A DNA stretch of 64,000 bases. Source: Rhizobium leguminosarum (GTDB lineage: Bacteria; Pseudomonadota; Alphaproteobacteria; Rhizobiales; Rhizobiaceae). The position numbers and the translations under genes are program-made. Under the pieces are notes generated by a model, which had not been told where the DNA came from, made no database searches, and saw nothing but the letters and a program-made list of their open reading frames with translations. The first letter of the stretch is position 1. The number at the start of each line of letters is the position of its first letter. Where the stretch lies: the NCBI RefSeq assembly GCF_001679785.1, contig NZ_CP016288.1:62001-126000 (forward strand). The letters run 5' to 3'. Positions 8,358-17,359 of this stretch are shown here, piece after piece.

Positions 8358-10001
8358 ATGAGCACGCCCATCCATCGAAGACTTCTTGCAGCCACGGCCG
8401 CGGTCGCGATGACCATGACCTCGGCTGTCATCGTCGCGCCCGCTTTCGCACAACAGGACGCGCCGGCCCCTGCCACCGCACCGACCGCCGATGCATCCAG
8501 GCCGAACATTCTTGTCATCTTCGGCGACGACGTCGGGCAGACAAATATCAGCGCCTATTCCTTCGGCGTCGTCGGATACAGGACGCCGAACATCGACAGC
8601 ATCGCCAAGGCCGGCATGATGTTCACCGACTACTATGCCGAGAACAGTTGCACGGCGGGCCGCTCGACCTTCATCACCGGCCAGACATGCCTGCGCACCG
8701 GTCTCTGCAAGGTTGGCGCACCCGGTGCTCCAGTTGGACTGCAAGCCAGCGACATCACGATCGCCCAGGCGCTCAAGCCTCTTGGCTATGCGACCGGCCA
8801 GTTCGGCAAAAACCACCTTGGCGACCGCGATGAGTACCTGCCGACCAAGCACGGCTTCGACGAATTCTTCGGCAACCTTTACCATCTGAACGCCGAGGAG
8901 GAGCCGGAAGCGCCCTATTGGCCCAAGGATGACCAGGAGTTCCTGAAGGCCTATAACCCGCGTGGCGTCATCAAGGCTTCCGCCGACGGCAAGGTCGAGG
9001 ACACCGGCCCTCTGACGACGAAGCGCATGGAAACCATCGATGACGAGACGACCGCAGCCGCGATCGACTTCATGGGTCGGCAGGCAAAAGAGAACAAGCC
9101 ATTCTTCACGTGGATGAACACGACCCGCATGCATCTCTTTACGCATGTGAGGGAATCCATGCGCGGCCAGAGCGGCATGCAAGGCAACGAGTATGCCGAC
9201 GGCATGGTCGAGCACGACGGAGACGTCGGCAAGCTGCTGAAGGCGCTCGATGATCTCGGCATCACCGACAATACGATCGTCGTCTACAGCACCGACAACG
9301 GACCGAACCAGTTCTCGTGGCCCGACGCAGCGACGACGCCGTTCCGCAGCGAAAAGGATACCAACTGGGAAGGCGCCTTCCGTGTTCCCGCGATGGTCAA
9401 ATGGCCGGGACACATCCAGCCTGGTCAGGTCTCCAATCAGATAGTTTCGGGGCTCGACTGGTTCCCGACGCTGCTCGCGGCCGCTGGCGATCCCGATGTG
9501 AAGAACCGGCTTCTTCAGGGCTGGACGCCCGAAGGCGGTACGACGAGCTTCAAGAACCACCTGGACGGCTACAACCAGCTCGATTACCTCACGGGCAAGT
9601 CGGACAAGAGCGCTCGGCATGACTTCTACTATTTTGACGACGACGGTGGGCTGGTGGCAACCCGCTACGACGATTGGAAGGTCGTGTTCAAGGAGCAGCC
9701 GGCAGAAGGCGGCTTTGCTGTATGGCAGACACCATTTATCACATGGCGGCTTCCGAAGTTGTTCAACCTGCGGATGGATCCCTATGAGCGGGCCGACAAG
9801 GTCTCCGATCAATATAACGACTGGCTGGTCCGCAACGATTATCTGCTGGTGAAAGGTCAGTTGCAGGGCGCTGCCTTCCTCGAGACCTTCGTCAAGTATC
9901 CGCCCAGCCAGCGGGTCGCCAGCTTCAATATCGAAGGCGTCCGCGCAGAGGTGGACAAGGCGATTGACCAATCCTTCAAGGATCGCGGTATCGAGAAATA
10001 A
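8358..10001 (+). CDS. Periplasmic arylsulfatase (formylglycine type)
   Basis: A 547-residue sulfatase hydrolysing sulfate esters. It has a Sec signal peptide ending AFAQQ (about residue 31), then NILVIFGDDVGQ with the metal ligands Asp57/Asp58. The catalytic motif CTAGR starts at Cys98 and fits C-x-(S/P/A)-x-R; this cysteine is the one oxidised to formylglycine. GKNHLGD and HGFDEFFGNLYHLN follow, then STDNGPNQFSWPD, which carries further metal ligands. Length is usual for the family. The ATG at 8358 (not the overlapping GTG at 8355) has an AAAGGA box upstream. The required formylglycine-generating enzyme is encoded at 16391, and a MoxR/VWA operon follows directly behind a hairpin. The true substrate cannot be read from the sequence. 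Confidence 0.9.
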   Translation: MSTPIHRRLLAATAAVAMTMTSAVIVAPAFAQQDAPAPATAPTADASRPNILVIFGDDVGQTNISAYSFGVVGYRTPNIDSIAKAGMMFTDYYAENSCTAGRSTFITGQTCLRTGLCKVGAPGAPVGLQASDITIAQALKPLGYATGQFGKNHLGDRDEYLPTKHGFDEFFGNLYHLNAEEEPEAPYWPKDDQEFLKAYNPRGVIKASADGKVEDTGPLTTKRMETIDDETTAAAIDFMGRQAKENKPFFTWMNTTRMHLFTHVRESMRGQSGMQGNEYADGMVEHDGDVGKLLKALDDLGITDNTIVVYSTDNGPNQFSWPDAATTPFRSEKDTNWEGAFRVPAMVKWPGHIQPGQVSNQIVSGLDWFPTLLAAAGDPDVKNRLLQGWTPEGGTTSFKNHLDGYNQLDYLTGKSDKSARHDFYYFDDDGGLVATRYDDWKVVFKEQPAEGGFAVWQTPFITWRLPKLFNLRMDPYERADKVSDQYNDWLVRNDYLLVKGQLQGAAFLETFVKYPPSQRVASFNIEGVRAEVDKAIDQSFKDRGIEK

Positions 10002-10012
10002 GCAATGCACCA

Positions 10013-10037
10013 AGGCGCGCAGGCGGTCTGCGCGCCT
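10013..10037 (+). terminator. GC-rich hairpin between sulfatase and moxR
   Basis: AGGCGCGCAG at 10013-10022 pairs perfectly with CTGCGCGCCT at 10028-10037 across a five-base loop. The following sequence, CTCCTTTCTC, is only modestly T-rich. It could be a partial terminator or processing site giving more sulfatase than chaperone mRNA, rather than a full stop, because no new operator is seen before moxR. Confidence 0.6.
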
Positions 10038-10059
10038 CTCCTTTCTCACCGAGGCTCCC

Positions 10060-11037
10060 ATGACGGTTCGCGACGACATCCTCGATCTCGGCACGCGTAT
10101 CGGCCGCTCGATCATCGGTCAGGAGACCATGGTCGAACGGCTCCTGCTCGGGCTGCTCGCCAATGGCCATCTGCTGGTCGAGGGACTTCCTGGTCTCGCA
10201 AAAACCAGAGCAATCAAGAGCCTGGCCAAGAACCTTGATTCAGAGCTTTCACGCGTTCAATTCACCCCCGACCTTCTCCCGGCCGACATTACCGGCTCCG
10301 AGATCTACTTCAGCGACGGCGGCAAGGGCGAATTCAAGTTCCAGCAGGGACCGATCTTCGCCAACCTCATTCTGGCGGACGAGATCAACCGCGCGCCGGC
10401 CAAGGTGCAGTCCGCGCTGCTCGAGGCCATGGAGGAACGCCAGGTCACCGTTGGTGGCAAGAGCTATCCGCTGCCGCCGCTCTTCATGGTGATGGCGACG
10501 CAAAACCCCATCGAGCAGGAAGGCACCTACCCCCTCCCCGAGGCGCAGCTCGACCGCTTCCTGATGCATGTCGAGGTCGGCTATCCCGACGAGACATCGG
10601 AGGCAGCCATCATGCGGCTCAACCGCGACGAGGAAAACCAGGCGCATGGCGGCACAAAGCCGCCGTTGCCGGAAAAGCTAAACCCACAGGTTGTATTCGA
10701 CGCCCGGAAGGAGATCGGCGCTATCACCGTTTCCGAAGCCGTCGAGAAGTACATGGTGGCGCTCGTCTTCGCCACGCGTTATCCCGATCGCTACGACAAG
10801 GATCTCGCGAGGTTGCTGCAGGTGGGTGCCAGCCCTCGCGGTGTGATCGGCCTCGACAAGGTTTCGCGATCCTATGCCTGGCTGAAGGGGCGCGATTATG
10901 TCACCCCTGATGACGTCAAGGCGATCGTCCACGACGTCTTTCGCCACCGGCTGATCCTGTCCTACGAGGCACACGCATCGAACACCACGCCGGACAAGGT
11001 GATCGACCGCATCGTCGAACTGGTGGCGGTCTCATGA
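10060..11037 (+). CDS. MoxR-family AAA+ ATPase
   Basis: A 325-residue AAA+ ATPase. Walker A is GLPGLAKT (residues 42-49), with the Ala-Lys-Thr form typical of MoxR. Walker B is LILADEINR, followed by ALLEAMEERQVTVGG, the sensor-1 region MVMATQNPIEQEGTYPLPEAQLDRF and a helical lid. MoxR proteins work with VWA-domain partners as chaperones that activate or assemble other proteins; here two VWA genes follow in the same operon. A GAGG box precedes the ATG at 10060 by about five bases. The stop overlaps the ATG of the DUF58 gene. Confidence 0.9.
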   Translation: MTVRDDILDLGTRIGRSIIGQETMVERLLLGLLANGHLLVEGLPGLAKTRAIKSLAKNLDSELSRVQFTPDLLPADITGSEIYFSDGGKGEFKFQQGPIFANLILADEINRAPAKVQSALLEAMEERQVTVGGKSYPLPPLFMVMATQNPIEQEGTYPLPEAQLDRFLMHVEVGYPDETSEAAIMRLNRDEENQAHGGTKPPLPEKLNPQVVFDARKEIGAITVSEAVEKYMVALVFATRYPDRYDKDLARLLQVGASPRGVIGLDKVSRSYAWLKGRDYVTPDDVKAIVHDVFRHRLILSYEAHASNTTPDKVIDRIVELVAVS

Positions 11038-11969
11038 GCGATGCGGGCGTCTATGTTTCGACGGACGAACTGGTCGCGCTCGAAGCGAGAGCCCGGGATC
11101 TGAGCTTCGTCCAGAAGGCGCGCAGCCACCAGCAGCTTGCAGGCCGCATGCAGTCGGCGATGCGCGGCCGGGGACTGATCTTCGAAGAACTCCGCGACTA
11201 TCTGCCCGGCGACGACATCCGCTCCATCGACTGGCGCGTCACGGCGCGAACCAACAGACCGGTGGTCCGGATCTACTCCGAGGAAAAGGAGCGGCCCGCG
11301 CTGATCATCGTCGACCAGCGGATCAATATGTTCTTCGGCAGCAGGCGATCGATGAAATCGGTCACGGCAGCCGAAGCCGCGATGCTCTGCGCCTGGCGCA
11401 TACTGGGTTCCGGCGACAGGGTCGGCGGCTTCGTCTTTGGCGAAAGCGGGACCAGCGAGGTGAAGCCGCATCGCAGTCGCAACGCCGTGATCGCCTTCGC
11501 GGGCCGGATCGCCGAAAAGAACAAGGAACTGAGGGCCGATGCGGCATCGGCGGCGTCCGGACAGCTCGACGCCGTGCTCGAAACCGTCTCGAACATCGCG
11601 CATCACGACCATCTCGTGGTGGTGATCTCCGATTTCGACGGGCATACGGCGCGGACCCGAGACCTTCTCCTGCGCCTTTCCTCCCGCAACGACGTCGTCT
11701 GCATTCTCGTCTACGATCCCTTCCTGCTGGAGCTGCCGAAGTCCGGAGACATCGTCGTCAGCGGCGGCGGCACGCAGGCGGAGCTGGCGCTTCGAACGGC
11801 AAGCGTTCGGACCTCGATCGACGCCTTTGCGCGCAACCGCGGACGGGAACTGCGGGCATGGCAGCACGAACTCGGACTGGCGATGCTGCCGGTCTCTGCC
11901 GCCGAGGAGACTGCGCCTCAGCTTCGGCGACTTCTCGAGCAGTCCGCCTGGCGACAACGGAGGCGTTGA
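11034..11969 (+). CDS. DUF58 domain protein (MoxR partner)
   Basis: A 311-residue protein with the DUF58 core: GRGLIFEELRDYLPGDDIRSIDWRVTART (about 44-72), followed by a VWA-like fold (ALIIVDQRINMFFGS; VVVISDFDGHTARTRD). DUF58 proteins almost always accompany moxR genes and are thought to join the ATPase to its membrane VWA partners. No membrane segment is evident. The ATG overlaps the moxR stop by four bases, and its own stop overlaps the next start by one base, so the operon is translationally coupled. Confidence 0.9.
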   Translation: MSDAGVYVSTDELVALEARARDLSFVQKARSHQQLAGRMQSAMRGRGLIFEELRDYLPGDDIRSIDWRVTARTNRPVVRIYSEEKERPALIIVDQRINMFFGSRRSMKSVTAAEAAMLCAWRILGSGDRVGGFVFGESGTSEVKPHRSRNAVIAFAGRIAEKNKELRADAASAASGQLDAVLETVSNIAHHDHLVVVISDFDGHTARTRDLLLRLSSRNDVVCILVYDPFLLELPKSGDIVVSGGGTQAELALRTASVRTSIDAFARNRGRELRAWQHELGLAMLPVSAAEETAPQLRRLLEQSAWRQRRR

Positions 11970-12490
11970 TGGGACCGGCAGCAAAGCTTGATCCGATGAC
12001 GGAGATGGCCCTGCATTCGCTCCGCGACATCGCGACGCCCGAACCGGTGTCATGGATGCCGCAAACATGGGGGTGGGGCGTTCTCGCAGGCGCCCTGCTT
12101 GTGATGTTGGCCCTGACCGGGATCCGGTGGATCTTGCGTTATCGTGCAAACGCATACCGGCGCGAAGCCTTGGCCCTCCTGAAGGTCGTCGACGAGCAGC
12201 TTCGAAACCCTGCGACCCGGCGCGATGGCATTCGAGACCTTGGCGAAGTCTTAAAGCGAACGGCGCTGGCGGCGTGGCCCCGTAGTGAAGTTGCCTCGCT
12301 TTCGGCCAAAGCCTGGGCCCGCTTCCTTGAACAGCATGATGTCGACGGTGCCGGGCATGCTCTCGAGCGGCTGCTGGACGACTTCGAATACCACGGTGCG
12401 GAGGTCGTCGCCAACCTTCCGTCGAACGTCTGCAGCGACCTGGTGGCCGCCGCCCGCAACTGGATCGAACGTCACAATGTACCAGCTTGA
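11969..12490 (+). CDS. DUF4381 membrane protein
   Basis: A 173-residue protein. After PTPEPVSW-like lead-in residues (DIATPEPVSWMPQTWGW) comes one membrane helix (VLAGALLVMLALTGIRWIL), then a soluble helical domain with RREALALLKVVDEQL and VASLSAKAWARFLEQ. This is the layout of DUF4381 proteins, always found in MoxR/VWA operons. The start ATG overlaps the DUF58 stop (11967-11969), and the 3' end overlaps the next gene by 14 bases. It probably forms part of the membrane platform for the VWA proteins. Confidence 0.85.
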   Translation: MGPAAKLDPMTEMALHSLRDIATPEPVSWMPQTWGWGVLAGALLVMLALTGIRWILRYRANAYRREALALLKVVDEQLRNPATRRDGIRDLGEVLKRTALAAWPRSEVASLSAKAWARFLEQHDVDGAGHALERLLDDFEYHGAEVVANLPSNVCSDLVAAARNWIERHNVPA

Positions 12491-13466
12491 TCTCCCCTGG
12501 CTATTGTTGACGCTCCCTGCTCCGCTGCTTGTCTGGTGGCTTCTTCCCGCCCACCGTGCGACGTCCGCCTCGATCAGGCTGCCCTTCTTCTCACAGGTCG
12601 CCGAGGCGGCCGGCGTTCGTCCGACCGATAGATCGGTGATTGCGCGCAGGACGTGGCCGCAGCTCTTCTGCGAAGGACTCGCATGGTGTCTCGTCGTGCT
12701 GGCGCTCGCCCATCCGCAGTTCGTCGAACCTCCGATCGAGAAGGTCGAGCCGCAGCGTGACATCCTGCTGGCGCTAGATCTGTCGCAATCGATGGACACA
12801 ATAGATTTTCCGGACGCCGACGGGAAGCCGCTCGCCCGTGTCGAAGCCGTCAAGCATGTCGTCGCGGACTTCGTGGGCAGGCGGCCGGGCGACCGGATCG
12901 GCCTCGTCGCCTTCGGAGACGCGCCCTATCCATTAGCACCCTTCACCATGGATCACGCGCTGGTCCAGACGATGATCGCAGACGCCGTGCCGGGGATGGC
13001 GGGACCGCGCACATCACTCGGAGACGCGCTCGGGCTTGCCATCAGGATGTTCGAGAAGACGACCGTGCCGGAGAAGGTGCTCATCGTTCTGACGGACGGA
13101 AACGATACCGCGAGCCGGATGCCGCCCCTGAAGGCGGCCGAGATCGCGAAGTCGAAGGGCGTGATCGTCCACACGGTGGGCATCGGAGGCCCTGCCGCAA
13201 CGGGCGAGGACAAGCTGGACACCGCGACATTGCAGAAGATCGCGGCCCGCACCGGCGGCAGATACTTCTTTGGGGGCGACCAGGCGCAGCTCGCGGCGAT
13301 CTACGACGCGCTCGACCAGATCACGCCGGAAGACCAGAAGAACCGATCCTGGCGGCCGCGAGCAGAGCTGTTCCAATGGCCCTTGCTCGCCGCCGTGCTG
13401 GTGCTCTCCGGATACCACGTGCTGGCTGGCGCGGTCGGGGTCATCCGTCGGAGAGCCGCCGCATGA
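12477..13466 (+). CDS. Membrane VWA-domain protein (BatA-like)
   Basis: A 329-residue protein. N-terminal membrane segments (LPWLLLTLPAPLLVWWLLP and EGLAWCLVVLALAHPQF) are followed by a VWA domain at about 95-285. Its MIDAS motif DLSQS (Asp101, Ser103, Ser105) is intact, and VLIVLTDGND carries the second metal ligand. A C-terminal helix (WPLLAAVLVLSGYHVLAG) anchors the other end. The fold faces the periplasm in the BatA/BatB family. The overlap with both neighbours (14 and 4 bases) argues for fixed stoichiometry. In this operon it is probably a MoxR-dependent periplasmic chaperone or adaptor. Confidence 0.9.
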   Translation: MYQLDLPWLLLTLPAPLLVWWLLPAHRATSASIRLPFFSQVAEAAGVRPTDRSVIARRTWPQLFCEGLAWCLVVLALAHPQFVEPPIEKVEPQRDILLALDLSQSMDTIDFPDADGKPLARVEAVKHVVADFVGRRPGDRIGLVAFGDAPYPLAPFTMDHALVQTMIADAVPGMAGPRTSLGDALGLAIRMFEKTTVPEKVLIVLTDGNDTASRMPPLKAAEIAKSKGVIVHTVGIGGPAATGEDKLDTATLQKIAARTGGRYFFGGDQAQLAAIYDALDQITPEDQKNRSWRPRAELFQWPLLAAVLVLSGYHVLAGAVGVIRRRAAA

Positions 13467-15016
13467 TCACGGACTTCCACTTCATCCGGCCATGGCTTCT
13501 CGTCCTCCTGCCACTGCCGGTCCTGATCCTCTGGCTGGCCTCCCGCTCGGGCGACGTCCGGTCGCAATGGAGGGGCATGATCGCGCCGCATCTGCTCGAC
13601 AGCCTTATAGTCGACGGGTCGGCAGGCTCGAGGATCCGGCCGTCGTGGGTCCTCGCGGGTATCCTCGTCGCCGGGATTGTCGGCGCGGCGGGCCCGACGT
13701 GGCAGCGCGAGCCGCCGCCCTTCGTCGAGGACGCTGCGCCTCTCGTCATCGCCCTCGATCTGTCGCAGACGATGGACGCCATCGACGTGACCCCGTCGCG
13801 GATCGAGCGCGCCAAGCTCAAGATCAAGGACGTGATCGATACAAGGCAAGGTGCCCGGACTGCGATCGTCGCCTATGCGGGCACCGCCCATCTCGTCCTG
13901 CCGCCGACAGAGGACGCCGCCTTGCTCGAAAGCTACTCCGACGCCCTCGCGACGAGGCTGATGCCGAAACCTGGAAAGGACACGGCAGCCGCCCTGGCGC
14001 TCGCCGAAAGCCTCCTCGAAAAGGAAGGGGCGACGGGCACGATCCTGCTTCTGACCGACGGGGTCGAAGACGCGGCTTCGAAGGCGATCGAATCCAATGT
14101 GAACGGCATCGTCATCCTCGGCGTCGGCACGTCGGCCGGCGGCCCGGTCAAGACGCCCGACGGAGGATTCGCGTCGGACCCTTCCGGATCACGCCTGTTA
14201 TCGAAGCTCGACGTAGCCAAGCTGGAGGAAATCGGAAAGGAGACCGGAGCCGACGTCGCGACGGTGACCAATGACGATACGGACGTGCGGTGGATAGCGG
14301 AGCGGGTGCGCTCGAACTTCGCACAAAGGCAGGCCAAGGAAGGCGACCGCTGGCGCGACCTGGGCTGGTGGCTGGTCGTGCCCTTGTCGATCGCCATGGC
14401 CTTCTCCTTCCGCAGCGGATGGGTGGTTCGAACCGGCGTCCTGCTGCTGGCGGTCCATCTGTACTCGCCAGGCAGCGCGCACGCCGACGGGCTGGTGGAC
14501 ATGTGGCTGACCAACGACCAGCAGGGCCGGATCGCATTCGAACGAGGCGAGTTCGACGCCGCTGCTGGGCACTTCGTCGACCCGATGTGGAAAGGCGTCG
14601 CCCTTTATCGAGCCGGCAAATTCCAGGGGGCGGTGGACGCACTCGCTTCCGTCGACACCGCCCAAAGCTCGTATGACCAGGGCAACGCCCTTCTTCATCT
14701 CGGACAGTATGACGAGGCTGTCGCCGCCTACGGCAAGGCGCTTGAGAAGCGGAAGGACTGGCCGGAGGCGATTGCGAACCTCGCGATCGCGCAGCAGCTC
14801 CTCAAAGCCCAGAAGGAGAAGCAGGAAGAGCAGCCGGAGCAGCCGAGCGAGGCGCCCGACAGCGTCCAGTTCGACGACAAGGGAAAGCAGGGCAAGGAGG
14901 GAATGATCAACATCGCCGAGCAGACCTCCGAGATGTGGATGAAGAACATCAACGTCAGCCCGGCCGACTTGATTGCGCGCAAGTTCTCCATCGAGGCCGG
15001 GAGGAAGTCGCAATGA
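13463..15016 (+). CDS. VWA-TPR fusion membrane protein (BatB/BatC-like)
   Basis: A 517-residue protein combining two Bat functions. It has N-terminal membrane helices and a VWA domain with MIDAS motif DLSQT (Asp99, Ser101, Thr103) and TILLLTDGVED. Two further hydrophobic segments follow near 320-350 (LGWWLVVPLSIAMAF), then a TPR region at about 370-460 (GNALLHLGQYDEAVAAYGKALEK). The tail is acidic and Gln/Glu-rich (KEKQEEQPEQPSEAP). The usual third MIDAS Ser is Thr here, a conservative change. BatB and BatC are separate in many species, so a fusion is notable but known. It overlaps both neighbours by four bases. Confidence 0.88.
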   Translation: MITDFHFIRPWLLVLLPLPVLILWLASRSGDVRSQWRGMIAPHLLDSLIVDGSAGSRIRPSWVLAGILVAGIVGAAGPTWQREPPPFVEDAAPLVIALDLSQTMDAIDVTPSRIERAKLKIKDVIDTRQGARTAIVAYAGTAHLVLPPTEDAALLESYSDALATRLMPKPGKDTAAALALAESLLEKEGATGTILLLTDGVEDAASKAIESNVNGIVILGVGTSAGGPVKTPDGGFASDPSGSRLLSKLDVAKLEEIGKETGADVATVTNDDTDVRWIAERVRSNFAQRQAKEGDRWRDLGWWLVVPLSIAMAFSFRSGWVVRTGVLLLAVHLYSPGSAHADGLVDMWLTNDQQGRIAFERGEFDAAAGHFVDPMWKGVALYRAGKFQGAVDALASVDTAQSSYDQGNALLHLGQYDEAVAAYGKALEKRKDWPEAIANLAIAQQLLKAQKEKQEEQPEQPSEAPDSVQFDDKGKQGKEGMINIAEQTSEMWMKNINVSPADLIARKFSIEAGRKSQ

Positions 15017-16326
15017 GATTGCTCGCCGTCTTGATCGGCCTTCTCGCATGCGGACCGGGCTTCGCCGCCGAACCGTTCGGGCGTGCGTCGATCGAGGGCG
15101 CCGAAGAAATAGTTCCCGGCCAGCAGGTTCATGTCGTCGTCGACGTGTTCGCGCCGGACTTTTTTACGTCGCCACCGCAGTTTCCGCTGTTCGACGTGCC
15201 GGACGCTCTCGTCACGTTGTCGAACGACCGCGCCCAGAACTTGGTGCAGACCATCGACGGCGTGCAGTATTCGGGCATCCGTAGAGGCTACGCGGTCGTT
15301 CCGGAAAGGGCGGGTTCCTTCCCGCTCCCAGTGATCGAGATCGATCTCGGCTTCTCGTCCGATGGCAATTCGACAAAGGCGATTGTGAAGGTCGCCCTTC
15401 CCTCCTTCGACGTCGGCGCTTTCTCCCACCAGGCCGCCATGCCATTCGCCGCGCGCGGCCTGACGATGACGGAGTCCTTCGACAGGGACCCGGCGAGCCT
15501 GAAGGTAGGCGACGCTCTGGTGAGGACGGTCGTCGTCTTTGCCGAGGACACACAGGCGATGCTGATACCTCCGGTCGCGTTCGGAACGACTGCGGGGGTG
15601 GCGCGGTACGAAAAGCCGGCGGTACTTGCAGACGGCGTCGAGCAGCAGGGGATCGGCCGCAGCGTCGAAACTGGGAGCACGCGGAGCGAGACGGTCGTCT
15701 ATACCGCCTCCGACACGGGACGCTTTCCACTTCCGGCGATCTCCTATCCGTGGTTCGACGTGGACGAGCACGTCATGTCAGCCGCGACCCTCCCCGCCAC
15801 CGACGTCGTCGTCGCGCCGGCTGCAGTTGCCGAACGCATCCAGCCTGAGCTTCAACGCGAGAATGCGCCTGCGAGCCGCGTGTGGAAAGGCTGGCTTTTG
15901 GTCATCTTGCTGTGCGCCATCGATTTGGCGGTCGCCGCTTTCGCCTGGTGGCGGTTACCGGCAATCCGCACCTGGGCGACACGCGTGCGCCAGCGGCGCA
16001 GGAATTCTCCGCGGCGTCGGCTTAGTCGGATACGAACGATCATTCGAGTAGGTGACGAGCTCGCGGTCTATCGAGGGCTTCAGGACTGGAGCGGTACTCT
16101 GGGATATCGAACGGTTTCTGAGTGGGTGGAAGCACAGGCCTGTCCGCGTCTCTCGGCTCAAGTCGCCATCCTCGAACGTCGGCTCTTCAGGTCCCGCGAC
16201 ATGCAGTTGGACCGGGCGGCGCTAGCGTCGGCGATAACCTTGCCGGTGGCCGATGGTCGGCCACCGAAACGCGCCTTGCCCGACCTCAATCCGACGGCGG
16301 AAAACCCATTGTTACGCCCATTGTAA
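15013..16326 (+). CDS. BatD-like exported protein
   Basis: A 437-residue protein. The signal peptide (LLAVLIGLLACGPGFAAEPFG) is followed by beta-rich Ig-like repeats (VPGQQVHVVVDVFAP, VQYSGIRRGYAVVPERAG, LKVGDALVRTVVVFAED) and a membrane helix near 300 (WLLVILLCAIDLAVAAFAWW). A cytoplasmic Arg-rich tail comes last. This is the arrangement of BatD (oxygen-tolerance) proteins. It closes the moxR operon; its TAA (16324-16326) lies inside operator region D, so the regulatory DNA for the next operon starts in coding sequence. Confidence 0.82.
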   Translation: MRLLAVLIGLLACGPGFAAEPFGRASIEGAEEIVPGQQVHVVVDVFAPDFFTSPPQFPLFDVPDALVTLSNDRAQNLVQTIDGVQYSGIRRGYAVVPERAGSFPLPVIEIDLGFSSDGNSTKAIVKVALPSFDVGAFSHQAAMPFAARGLTMTESFDRDPASLKVGDALVRTVVVFAEDTQAMLIPPVAFGTTAGVARYEKPAVLADGVEQQGIGRSVETGSTRSETVVYTASDTGRFPLPAISYPWFDVDEHVMSAATLPATDVVVAPAAVAERIQPELQRENAPASRVWKGWLLVILLCAIDLAVAAFAWWRLPAIRTWATRVRQRRRNSPRRRLSRIRTIIRVGDELAVYRGLQDWSGTLGYRTVSEWVEAQACPRLSAQVAILERRLFRSRDMQLDRAALASAITLPVADGRPPKRALPDLNPTAENPLLRPL

Positions 16327-16337
16327 CGGTAACAAGC
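16307..16337. promoter_or_regulatory. GTTAC/GTAAC operator region (site D)
   Basis: A half-site CATTGTTAC at 16307-16315 is followed by the dyad TTGTAACGGTAACAA at 16321-16335, centred on 16328. It is the fourth location of the motif, about 55 bases before the formylglycine-generating-enzyme start. Together with site C it places the sulfatase and its activating enzyme under the same apparent control. Confidence 0.65.
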
Positions 16338-16390
16338 TTCCCTCGCCGCGCGCGGGAGCTAAGCTCGGCCCATCAGTTCTGGAGGCAGCG

Positions 16391-17359
16391 ATGGCTTTGG
16401 CATTCGACGACACGACGGAATCCCGGCGCGACGGCTTGATCTGGATTCCCGGCCGCACATTCACGATGGGATCGAACGACCACTATCCAGAGGAGGCCCC
16501 GGCCAATCCCGTCAATGTCGATGGTTTCTGGATTTCGGAGACGCCGGTCACCAACAGGCAGTTCAAGCAATTCGTCGAGACGACGGGATATGTCACCGTC
16601 GCAGAGAAAGTTCCCGATCCAAAGGACTATCCCGGTGCGAAGCCCGAGATGCTGAGGGCGGGGTCGCTGGTGTTCACGCAGCCGAAAGCCGTGAACGGCG
16701 CCGACATCTCCCAGTGGTGGACATTCAAGTTCGGTGCGAACTGGCGCCGACCCCTCGGCGGTCTCAGCGATCTGCGCGGCAAGCTCGATCATCCGGTCGT
16801 GCACGTCGCCTACGCGGACGCCGCTGCCTATGCGCACTGGGCGGGGCTCGATTTGCCGACGGAAGCCGAATGGGAGCTTGCCGGCCGCGGAGGGCAGGAT
16901 GATGCGGAATATGCATGGGGCGACGAGTTCGCGCCGGGCGGTGTCCCGATGGCAAACACCTGGAGTGGCACGTTCCCTACCCACTCGATGAAGCCGAAAG
17001 GCCAAGAACGCACCTCGCCCGTGCGTTCGTTCCCGCCGAACGGCTTCGGCCTCTACGACATGATCGGCAACGTCTGGGAATGGACCAGCGACTACTGGTC
17101 GACCCGGCATCCTGAACCGGCGAATCACTCGTGCTGCATTCCGAGCAACCCACGCGGGCGTGACGCCGAGGCAAGCTACGATCCGCACCAGCCTGAAATC
17201 CGAATAGCGCGGCGGGTGCTGAAGGGCGGCTCCCATCTCTGCGCTCCAAACTACTGCAGACGCTACCGTCCTGCCGCCCGCCACGCCGAGCCCGAGGATA
17301 CTTCCACCAGCCATGTCGGCTTCCGTTGCGTCAGGCGCACCGAAGGAGAAGCGAAATGA
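16391..17359 (+). CDS. Formylglycine-generating enzyme (sulfatase-modifying factor)
   Basis: A 322-residue SUMF1-type protein that oxidises the active-site cysteine of sulfatases to formylglycine. Family signatures include WIPGRTFTMGSNDHYPEEAP, PVTNRQFKQFVETTGY, DLPTEAEWELAGRGG and GLYDMIGNVWEWTSDYW. The C-terminal GGSHLCAPNYCRRYRPAAR holds the two catalytic, copper-binding cysteines (Cys284 and Cys289), so it looks fully active. GGAGG at 16381 lies five bases before the ATG. Its substrate is very likely the CTAGR sulfatase at 8358. No signal peptide is seen, so modification would occur in the cytoplasm before export. Confidence 0.93.
   Translation: MALAFDDTTESRRDGLIWIPGRTFTMGSNDHYPEEAPANPVNVDGFWISETPVTNRQFKQFVETTGYVTVAEKVPDPKDYPGAKPEMLRAGSLVFTQPKAVNGADISQWWTFKFGANWRRPLGGLSDLRGKLDHPVVHVAYADAAAYAHWAGLDLPTEAEWELAGRGGQDDAEYAWGDEFAPGGVPMANTWSGTFPTHSMKPKGQERTSPVRSFPPNGFGLYDMIGNVWEWTSDYWSTRHPEPANHSCCIPSNPRGRDAEASYDPHQPEIRIARRVLKGGSHLCAPNYCRRYRPAARHAEPEDTSTSHVGFRCVRRTEGEAK

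Noticed and set aside
7917..10115. Long minus-strand open frame opposite the sulfatase
   Set aside because: The plus strand encodes an unmistakable sulfatase, and the antisense frame shows no domain or start signal.
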